A stretch of 64,000 bases of DNA, taken from the NCBI RefSeq assembly GCF_039535235.1, contig NZ_BAAAWU010000001.1:7133001-7197000 (forward strand), written 5' to 3'. The stretch is from Streptomyces roseoviridis (GTDB lineage Bacteria > Actinomycetota > Actinomycetes > Streptomycetales > Streptomycetaceae). Positions 58,294-64,000 of the stretch are shown here, one piece after another. The number at the start of each line of letters is the position of its first letter. Position 1 is the stretch's first letter. The notes under the pieces are model-generated. The model saw only the letters and a list, made by a program, of their open reading frames with translations, was not told where the DNA came from and made no database searches. A program made the position numbers and the translations under genes.

Positions 58294-61050
58294 TCAGGCA
58301 CCGAGCCCGGCAAGGCGCCGCAGGTCGAGGGGCGAGTCACGGCGGTCGAGACGCTCCTCCAGGAGACGCCGCGCCCGGTCGCCCTGGCCCGCCTCGACCA
58401 GCGCGTACAGCAGCGTCTCCTCGACGACCTCCCGCTGGGCCGCGCTGCCGCCCACCCGGCGCAGCGAGGGCAGCAGCGCGTTCAGCCGCTCCGCCGCCGT
58501 CGCCCACTCCTCCTCCAGGACCGCCTCCAGGGCAGCACACAGCGGTACGACGACCTCCCGCTGCACCACATCCGCCCCGGCCGCGTGGCCGCGCAGCCGG
58601 CGCAGGGCCGCCAGGTCGCCCGCGGCGGTGAGGGCGAGGGCGCTGTGGAGCGCGGTGAAGGCGGTCGACGGGCGCTCGACCAGGTCGCGCTCGACCGCGT
58701 CGAGGACGCCGTCGACGGGCACCCGCCCGCTCCAGTTCCGGCACATCCGGGCCCGCCACAGCAGGGAACCGGAGTCGACGAGCGCCCGCACCCCGCCCAC
58801 CTGGCCCGGGGCGAGCTGGGCGAACCAGCGGCGGCGCACGGCCTCGGCGTCGTCGAGTGCCAGCTCGTGCAGCGCCACGTGCCAGGAGAAGTGCGCCCGG
58901 TGCACGGCGCCCCGCCCGTGCCCGCCGATCCAGCCGTCCAGCCACTCCCGGCCCACGCGGTGCGCCCCGGACTCGTAGTGCACGTGGGCCAGCGCGTGCA
59001 CCGCGTGGCCGGAAGCGGGCTCCTCGGCGAGCGCGGCACGCGCGAGCTCGCCCGCCTCGTCGATCCGGCCCTGCTCCTGGCGGACGAAGGCCAGGAGCGA
59101 GGTGTGGAACCAGTGGCCGTCGTAGACGGACGCGGTGCGCTCCACCAGGCGCAGGGCCAGCGTGCCGTCGAGGTCGCCCACCCCGGCGAAGGCGATCGTG
59201 GGAACGGCGATCCCCAGCGCGAACGCGTCCCCCGGGAAACGCTCCAGATGGGCGATCAGCGCCGTGTCCCCGTCCGAGACGCCCGAAGGGCCGTTTGAGG
59301 AGCAGCCCGCCCCGGGCGTCGTCTCGTGGTCCCGGATGCGGCGCGTGACGACATCGACGAACGACCGCTCCCGTTCGTCCCCGCGCTCGCGCACACTGCG
59401 CCGGGCGTCCGCGAGCGCCCGGGCGACGTCGACGTCCGCCCCGCCCTCGTGCCCCAGCAGGGCCAGCGCGGCGTGCCCGAGCGCGAAACCGGGATCGAGC
59501 TCCGTGGCCCGGGCGAACGCCTCGGCCGCCTTCGCCCGTACGGTGATCACCCGGCCGAGCCCGGAGCGGAAGGCCGCCGCCGCGGCCGCGTGCGTGGACA
59601 GCGGCAGGCCGAACTGGTCGGTGGGCCGCCGCCGTGCCGGCCGCCGCGTGCTGCGGCCGAGGGGAGCCAGGAGGGCCTCGGCGACCTCCTTGGCCTGGCC
59701 GCGGATCTCCGGGATCGCCGTCGTCTCCCACAACTCGCCCCGGCGCGGCGCGCCCAGGGTGAACAGCGGCCGGCCCGTGCCGCCCCGCGCGTCCCGCAAC
59801 CGCCCCGCGTCGGTGGCCACGCCGATGCCCAGCGGTCCGGGCACGGCCAGCCCTCCGGTGAGCAGACCGCTCCACAGCGGATCGCCGTCGGCATCGGCCC
59901 GCAGCCCGGGGCCCGTGCAGTCCACCACCCACGCCACCCGCAGCTCGCGCCCCCCGGACAGCGCGACGGCGAGGCCGCCGTCCCCGTCCGGCACCGCGCC
60001 GGTGACCCGGCCCGCGTGCACCCGCAGCCTGCGCGCCGCCCGCGCCCGGGCGACCGCCTCGGCCGTGGCGGGGGCCATCCGGTGCCGGTGGACGTTCCAC
60101 GGCGTGGCGTCCCGACCCAGGAACTCCGCCCGTTCGTCATCGGCGAGGCCCTGCCAGAGCTGCCCGATCCACGGACGCAGCCCGTCGAACGCGGGCCGCC
60201 AGTCGCCGTGCGCGCGGCGGGTCCCGGCGACGTACCGCAGCACCGCCCGGCGCAGCGCCGGGAACGGCAGCACCGCCAGGTCCGGGGGCGGCGGTACGGC
60301 GGGCAGCGGGGCCAGCGCGTGCGCCTGCGGCAGCAGCCCGGTGCGGGAGACGGCGTGCACGGTCCGGCCGGGCCGGTCCAGCACCAGGGCGAGGTCGACG
60401 GCGGTCAGACCGGTGCCCACGAGCAGGACGTCGTCGAAGGGGCCCACGCCGGCGAGCGCTCCGGGCGCCCAGGGGCGGGCGACGAACCGGTCGGAGCCGG
60501 TGAGCCCGTCCGGGGCCCAGTCGGCCCGGCCCGCCGCGGGCCCGGTGGCGAGCACCACGCCGTCCGCCGTCACCGTGCCGCCGTCCCCGAGGCGGAGCTC
60601 CAGCCGCCCTCCGGGCGCGTCGGAGAGGCCCGTCGCGCGGGTCCGCAGCCGCCGTACGGACACCGTGCCGTGCGCCGCGATGATGGCACGCCCCAGCGTG
60701 TCGGCGAGATAGGAGCCGTAGCGGTGGCGGGAGGCGAAGTCCGCGTCCCGGACGGTGGGTTCGCCGTGCGCGCAGAGCCAGCGTCGGAAGTGCCCGGGGT
60801 CGTCCGGATAGCAGCTCATCCCGCCGACCGGCACGTTGAGCCGGTGCTCGGGGACCTCGGTGGCGTACGCGGTGCCGCGGCCCGCCTCGGGCGCCGGGTC
60901 GACGAGGACCAGGTCGAGCGGCGTACGCCGGCGGGTCGCCGTCTCGCAGACCTGGACGGCGACGAGGGCGCCCGCCGCTCCCGCGCCGACCACGGCCACG
61001 GTCGGTCGGGCGGAGGCGGACGGGGCGGACTGCGGGGCTGCGGCGGACAC
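58294..61050 (-). CDS. FAD/NAD(P)-binding oxidoreductase fused to a TPR-repeat module
   Basis: 918 residues. N-half (1 to about 470): GxGxxG dinucleotide fold (AVVGAGAAGALVAVQVCE), a YdhS/HI0933-like middle (EHRLNVPVGGMSCYPDDPGHFRRWL, WAPGALAGVGPFDDVLLVGTGLTAVDLAL), and a cofactor-closing segment (VVDCTGPGLRADADG). C-half (about 475-918): TDQFGLPLSTHAAAAAAFRSG start and repeated helices (AEAFARATELDPGFALGHAALALL) of the TPR family usually encoded by a separate gene. GTG 61050 follows GGAGG by 8 nt. An inverted repeat and an Rrf2 gene lie upstream, so it is likely Rrf2-controlled. The fusion implies the TPR half recruits or senses a partner. Confidence 0.85.
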   Translation of the reverse strand: MSAAAPQSAPSASARPTVAVVGAGAAGALVAVQVCETATRRRTPLDLVLVDPAPEAGRGTAYATEVPEHRLNVPVGGMSCYPDDPGHFRRWLCAHGEPTVRDADFASRHRYGSYLADTLGRAIIAAHGTVSVRRLRTRATGLSDAPGGRLELRLGDGGTVTADGVVLATGPAAGRADWAPDGLTGSDRFVARPWAPGALAGVGPFDDVLLVGTGLTAVDLALVLDRPGRTVHAVSRTGLLPQAHALAPLPAVPPPPDLAVLPFPALRRAVLRYVAGTRRAHGDWRPAFDGLRPWIGQLWQGLADDERAEFLGRDATPWNVHRHRMAPATAEAVARARAARRLRVHAGRVTGAVPDGDGGLAVALSGGRELRVAWVVDCTGPGLRADADGDPLWSGLLTGGLAVPGPLGIGVATDAGRLRDARGGTGRPLFTLGAPRRGELWETTAIPEIRGQAKEVAEALLAPLGRSTRRPARRRPTDQFGLPLSTHAAAAAAFRSGLGRVITVRAKAAEAFARATELDPGFALGHAALALLGHEGGADVDVARALADARRSVRERGDERERSFVDVVTRRIRDHETTPGAGCSSNGPSGVSDGDTALIAHLERFPGDAFALGIAVPTIAFAGVGDLDGTLALRLVERTASVYDGHWFHTSLLAFVRQEQGRIDEAGELARAALAEEPASGHAVHALAHVHYESGAHRVGREWLDGWIGGHGRGAVHRAHFSWHVALHELALDDAEAVRRRWFAQLAPGQVGGVRALVDSGSLLWRARMCRNWSGRVPVDGVLDAVERDLVERPSTAFTALHSALALTAAGDLAALRRLRGHAAGADVVQREVVVPLCAALEAVLEEEWATAAERLNALLPSLRRVGGSAAQREVVEETLLYALVEAGQGDRARRLLEERLDRRDSPLDLRRLAGLGA

Positions 61051-61100
61051 CACGGGCACCTCCGGGTCGGAGCGGCTACGGCACGGGCACGGCACGAGCG

Positions 61101-61123
61101 TTGTTCACTATGTCGATGAACAA
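61101..61123. promoter_or_regulatory. Perfect inverted repeat between the FAD-TPR gene and rrf2
   Basis: TTGTTCA-N9-TGAACAA, two perfect 7-bp arms in the divergent promoter, 51 bp above the FAD-TPR GTG start and about 112 bp above the Rrf2 start. A third GAAC half-site (TGAAC) follows at 61126-61130. Likely operator of the Rrf2 regulator. Confidence 0.72.
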
Positions 61124-61234
61124 AATGAACGGGCAACGCGGGTTTTGGCCAAGAGCGCGCCGCAGCGGGGACTCTGACGGCTCATGAGCGGCGGAGGCGC
61201 GCCGGAGGAGCGTCCCTCGTGAGACATTGAGCCG

Positions 61235-61696
61235 GTGAGGATCTCTGCGCGAACGGACTACGCCATCCGGGCCATGGCGGAGCTGGCCCGCTCCCCGGAA
61301 CGGCCGCTGAAGGCCGAGGACATCGCCGGACGCCAGGACATCCCGGTCCGCTTCCTCTTCGTCGTGCTCAGCGAACTGCGCCAGGCCCGCCTGGTGGCCA
61401 GCGTCCGCGGCCCGGAAGGCGGCTACTCGCTCACCCGCGCGCCGGACGCGATCACCCTCGCCGACGTCATCCGGGCGATGGACGGACCGCTCGTCAGCGT
61501 GCGGGACCTGAAACTCACGAGCCTCGAATACCAGGGCGCGGCGGCCCCGCTGCCGGACGTGTGGCGCGCGGTGCGCACCAGCCTGCGCCAGGTCCTGGAG
61601 TCGACGACCCTCGCGGACCTGGCGGGCGGCGAGCTGCCCGATCTGGTGCGGGAGCGCGCCCGCGCCTACCGGGACGACGTACGGACCTATCCGTAG
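61235..61696 (+). CDS. Rrf2-family transcriptional regulator
   Basis: 153 residues. Winged helix start MRISARTDYAIRAMAELARS, DIAGRQDIPVRFLFVVLSELRQARLVASVRGPEGGYSL and LADVIRAMDGPLVSV. The three FeS cysteines of IscR/NsrR are absent (no Cys in the usual loop), so it is not an iron-sulfur sensor of that type; CymR-like sensing by protein or ligand is possible. GTG 61235. Divergent from the FAD-TPR gene. Confidence 0.92.
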   Translation: MRISARTDYAIRAMAELARSPERPLKAEDIAGRQDIPVRFLFVVLSELRQARLVASVRGPEGGYSLTRAPDAITLADVIRAMDGPLVSVRDLKLTSLEYQGAAAPLPDVWRAVRTSLRQVLESTTLADLAGGELPDLVRERARAYRDDVRTYP

Positions 61697-61735
61697 CACG
61701 GGCCGGCCGGTGGCGTGCCCGGCCGGCCGGGTGCG

Positions 61736-62191
61736 TCAGCGTTCGACCGGAAGTCCGCGGGGCTCCTTGACCCGCTTCATGATGATCTGCGAATTGACCT
61801 CCGTGACCCCGGCGAGGGTCGTCAGCCGCTCGATCCACAGCCGCTCGTACGCCGCGAGGTCGGCGACCGCGATGCGCAGCAGGCAGCCGGGGCTGCCGAA
61901 GAGCCGGTACGCCTCGATCACGTCCGGGATGTCCTGGAGCGCCTCCTCGAACGCCTCCACCGTCTCGCGGTCGCGCTTCACCTCCACCGAGACCAGCACC
62001 TCGAAGCCCCGCCCGACCGCCTCCGGGTCGATGACCGCGCGATAGCCCTGGATCACCCCGTCCTGCTCCAGCTGCCGGACCCGCCGCATGCAGGGGGAGG
62101 GGCTGAGGCCGACCCGCTGGGCCAGCTCCTGGTTGCTCAACCGGCCGTCCTGCTGGAGCTCGCGCAAGATATGGAGATCGATTCGGTCCAT
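61736..62191 (-). CDS. Lrp/AsnC-family transcriptional regulator
   Basis: 151 residues. HTH (LHILRELQQDGRLSNQELAQRVGLSPSPCMRRVRQLEQDGVI) and RAM/ACT-like ligand domain (GFEVLVSVEVKRDRETVEAFEEALQDIPDVIEAYRLFGSPGCLLRIAVADLAAYERLW). ATG 62191 is preferred; an upstream Met at 62218 is possible. Divergent from asparaginase, with Lrp-type boxes between, so it probably responds to an amino acid (Asp/Asn or a branched one) and controls the asparaginase-aspartase operon. Confidence 0.92.
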   Translation of the reverse strand: MDRIDLHILRELQQDGRLSNQELAQRVGLSPSPCMRRVRQLEQDGVIQGYRAVIDPEAVGRGFEVLVSVEVKRDRETVEAFEEALQDIPDVIEAYRLFGSPGCLLRIAVADLAAYERLWIERLTTLAGVTEVNSQIIMKRVKEPRGLPVER

Positions 62192-62234
62192 GGCGCAATT
62201 ATCCACCACGGAGTTCATGATTCCAGGGTCATTT

Positions 62235-62249
62235 CGCAATCGCATTGCG
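62235..62249. promoter_or_regulatory. Lrp-type operator palindrome
   Basis: Perfect palindrome CGCAAT-CGC-ATTGCG, with a related GCGCAAT half-box at about 62194-62200 near the Lrp start codon. Centred 61 bp above the asparaginase ATG. Confidence 0.72.
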
Positions 62250-62302
62250 TGACGGTTGGCCTATCGTTGCCGCGCACACCTCCAGGGAAGGACAGCACGC
62301 TC

Positions 62303-63343
62303 ATGAAGTGGACGCGCGACGCCCGGCCGCGCCGCATCGTGGTCATCAGCACCGGCGGCACCATCGCCAGCCGCTGGACCGGCAGCGGATACGCCGCCGA
62401 CGCCTCGGGTGACGACGTCGTGGCCACGGCCGCGGTCCCCGACAACGTCGACGTGGAGGTCATCGACCTCTTCAACGTCAACAGCTCCCGGATGACCACC
62501 GAACGCCAGCTGCTGCTGCTGCGCACCGTCCACGAGACGCTCGCCGACCCCGGCGTCGACGGCATCGTCGTCACCCACGGCACCGACACCCTGGAGGAGT
62601 CGGCCTTCTTCCTGGACCTGCACCACGCCGACCCCCGGCCGGTCGTCCTCACCGGCGCCCAGCGCCCCTTCGGCACGGGCGACGGCGACGGCCCCGGCAA
62701 CCTCTACGACGCGCTCCAGGTCGCCGCCACCGTCCACGGCCTCGGCGTCCTCGTCGTCTTCGACGGTCTCGTCCACGCCGCCCGCGGCACCGTCAAGACC
62801 AAGACTCTCGCCTCCGACCCGTTCGCCGACCCCTCCGGCGAGCGCGTCGGCCGCCTCGGCTTCGGCCAGGTCGACATCGAGCGCGAGCCCGAGCGCCCCG
62901 CGCCGCTGCCGCTGCCCGCAGAGGGCCGGCCGCTGCCCCGCGTCGACATCGTCACGCACCACTCCGACGCCGACCCGGTCCTCTTCGAGGCGGCCGTCGC
63001 CGCCGGGGCCCGCGGCATCGTCCTCGTCGGCACCGGTGCCGGCAACGCCACCCCGGAGATCGCCGGGGCCGTCGCCCGCGCCGTCGACCAGGGCGTCCAC
63101 GTCGTCCTGTCCACCCGCGTCGCCTCGGGTCCCGTCGCCGAGGTCTACACGGGCGGCGGCGCCGTCGACCTGGCCGCCGCCGGCGCGGTCCTCGCCGGGA
63201 CCCTGCGCCCCGGCCAGGCCCGGATAGCCCTGCTCACCGCGCTCCTCGCCGAGGTGCCCTCGCCCGAGCGCCGCACCACCCTGCTCCGCACCCTCCTCGA
63301 AGGCCCGGTCCGCGCCGAGTCCGCCTTCGCCGTCGCGCACTGA
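62303..63343 (+). CDS. L-asparaginase
   Basis: 346 residues. Both catalytic threonine motifs are intact: STGGTIASRW (Thr17) and VVTHGTDTLEES (Thr91, Asp95). VLTGAQRPFG and the Lys of VKTKTL also match. Converts Asn to Asp and ammonia. No signal peptide: the protein starts MKWTRDARPRRIVVIS, so cytoplasmic despite a type II-like sequence. ATG 62303 follows GGGAAGGA. aspA begins 130 bp downstream. Confidence 0.94.
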   Translation: MKWTRDARPRRIVVISTGGTIASRWTGSGYAADASGDDVVATAAVPDNVDVEVIDLFNVNSSRMTTERQLLLLRTVHETLADPGVDGIVVTHGTDTLEESAFFLDLHHADPRPVVLTGAQRPFGTGDGDGPGNLYDALQVAATVHGLGVLVVFDGLVHAARGTVKTKTLASDPFADPSGERVGRLGFGQVDIEREPERPAPLPLPAEGRPLPRVDIVTHHSDADPVLFEAAVAAGARGIVLVGTGAGNATPEIAGAVARAVDQGVHVVLSTRVASGPVAEVYTGGGAVDLAAAGAVLAGTLRPGQARIALLTALLAEVPSPERRTTLLRTLLEGPVRAESAFAVAH

Positions 63344-63473
63344 GCCGTTCGCGAGCCGCCGGGGCCCCTCGCGGCCGGGCCCCGGACCGTGCGCCCGCCG
63401 GGGCCCCTCGCGGCCGCGCTCCGGGCCGCATCCCTTCCGCCGTCCTCCTCCCCCCGCGTAAGGCACCGTCACC

Positions 63474-64000
63474 GTGATCCCCGCTCCACAGCACACCGCC
63501 CCCGAGCCCGCCGCCCCCGAGCCGGACGTCGAGCCGGATGCCACCGCCGGCCGGGGCGCCGTCCGGCGCGAGCACGACCTGCTCGGCGACCGGGACGTCC
63601 CCGCTCACGCGTATTGGGGCATCCACACCCTGCGCGCCACCGAGAACTTCGCCATCACCGGTACCCCGATCTCCGTCTACCCGCAGCTGATCGACGCGCT
63701 CGCCGCCGTCAAGGAGGCCGCCGCCCTCGCCAACGAGGAGCTCGGCCTGCTGCCCGCCGGCAAGACGGCGGCCATCGTCGCCGCCTGCCGGGAGATCCGG
63801 GGCGGCGCGCTGCACGGCGAGTTCGTCGTCGACGTCGTCCAGGGCGGCGCCGGCACCTCCACCAACATGAACGCCAACGAGGTCGTCGCCAACCGGGCCC
63901 TGGAACTCCTCGGCCACGCCAAGGGCGAGTACCACCTGCTGCACCCCAACGAGGACGTCAACCTCGGCCAGTCCACCAATGACGTCTACCCGACCGCCAT
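63474..64000 (+). CDS. aspA: Aspartate ammonia-lyase (3' end outside window)
   Basis: About 175 residues visible, open to the right edge. GTG 63474 follows AAGG. Begins with a Pro/Glu/Ala-rich extension (about 30 residues), then REHDLLGDRDVPAHAYWGIHTLRATENFAITG, GGAGTSTNMNANEVVANRA and NLGQSTNDVYPTA, the conserved first two thirds of the aspartase/fumarase superfamily active site. Deaminates Asp to fumarate. Downstream of asparaginase, same strand, so the two genes drive Asn to fumarate. Confidence 0.94.
   Translation, partial: MIPAPQHTAPEPAAPEPDVEPDATAGRGAVRREHDLLGDRDVPAHAYWGIHTLRATENFAITGTPISVYPQLIDALAAVKEAAALANEELGLLPAGKTAAIVAACREIRGGALHGEFVVDVVQGGAGTSTNMNANEVVANRALELLGHAKGEYHLLHPNEDVNLGQSTNDVYPTA

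Noticed and set aside
1..64000. tRNA, rRNA, IS or phage elements
   Set aside because: No cloverleaf-like sequence, transposase motif or integrase was found on reading both strands.

Overview
The window is high-GC (roughly 72-74%) actinobacterial chromosome with strongly GC-biased third codon positions, GTG/TTG starts, ATGA/GTGA stop-start overlaps and GGAGG-type ribosome sites. The two-domain geosmin synthase, an orphan BldB-like DUF397 protein, an NsdA-like regulator, SPW and DUF805 membrane proteins and many paralogous small enzymes point to a Streptomyces or very close relative. No rRNA, tRNA, IS element, prophage or CRISPR array is visible. Both window ends cut genes (a Ca2+/H+ antiporter at the left, aspartate ammonia-lyase at the right).

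Layout. 1-7 kb: ChaA-like antiporter (partial), secreted penicillin/AHL acylase, an acyl-CoA synthetase, a VOC protein and PaaK with a PaaR-like operator. 7.2-11.2 kb: a tightly coupled cassette of a 30-codon peptide gene, cytochrome P450, cupin and second P450, then a GNAT; both P450s lack the usual I-helix threonine. 11.2-13.8 kb: Cys-rich pentapeptide-repeat protein and a double alpha/beta-hydrolase. 13.8-19.9 kb: a divergent lipid-catabolism locus (FadD19-like ligase against EchA19-like hydratase, tandem-OB DUF35 protein and two cysteine-less thiolase-like proteins), with a palindromic TetR-type operator between the arms; the order mirrors mycobacterial fadD19/echA19...Rv3521-ltp4-ltp3. 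20-24 kb: DUF397, ACT-domain protein, a LuxR/LAL-type ATPase without its HTH, a conserved hypothetical and an S4 protein. 24.1-26.3 kb: geoA. 26.5-36.2 kb: secreted amidase, APH-like kinase, NsdA-like regulator, PAS-PP2C phosphatase and a 939-aa protein with a caspase-like N-terminus and a roughly 640-residue disordered middle. 36.6-49.7 kb: small housekeeping or accessory enzymes, including a GNAT fused to an AAA+ ATPase, with repeat-filled intergenic stretches. 50-53.5 kb: molybdenum hydroxylase (IorB-like then IorA-like) and a RibD-type reductase. 53.9-58.1 kb: a VWA/secreted membrane pair, GntR regulator and secreted endonuclease I. 58.3-61.7 kb: an FAD/NAD(P)-binding protein fused to a TPR module, divergent from an Rrf2 regulator with a perfect inverted repeat between them. 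61.7-64 kb: Lrp/AsnC regulator divergent from asparaginase and aspA, with a perfect Lrp-type palindrome between.

How the genes work together. Most units are small and locally regulated: several divergent or single promoters carry clear palindromes (7036, 15548, 30002, 43971, 61101, 62235). Asparaginase and AspA together convert Asn to Asp to fumarate plus ammonia. The FadD/EchA/DUF35/Ltp set has the enzymes for activation, hydration and retro-aldol cleavage of a branched acyl or sterol-like side chain. The best candidates for something undescribed are the peptide-P450-cupin-P450 cassette, the GNAT-AAA+ fusion, the FAD-TPR fusion with its Rrf2 switch, and the caspase-like/disordered protein opposite the PP2C phosphatase. 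None of these can be proven novel from sequence alone.
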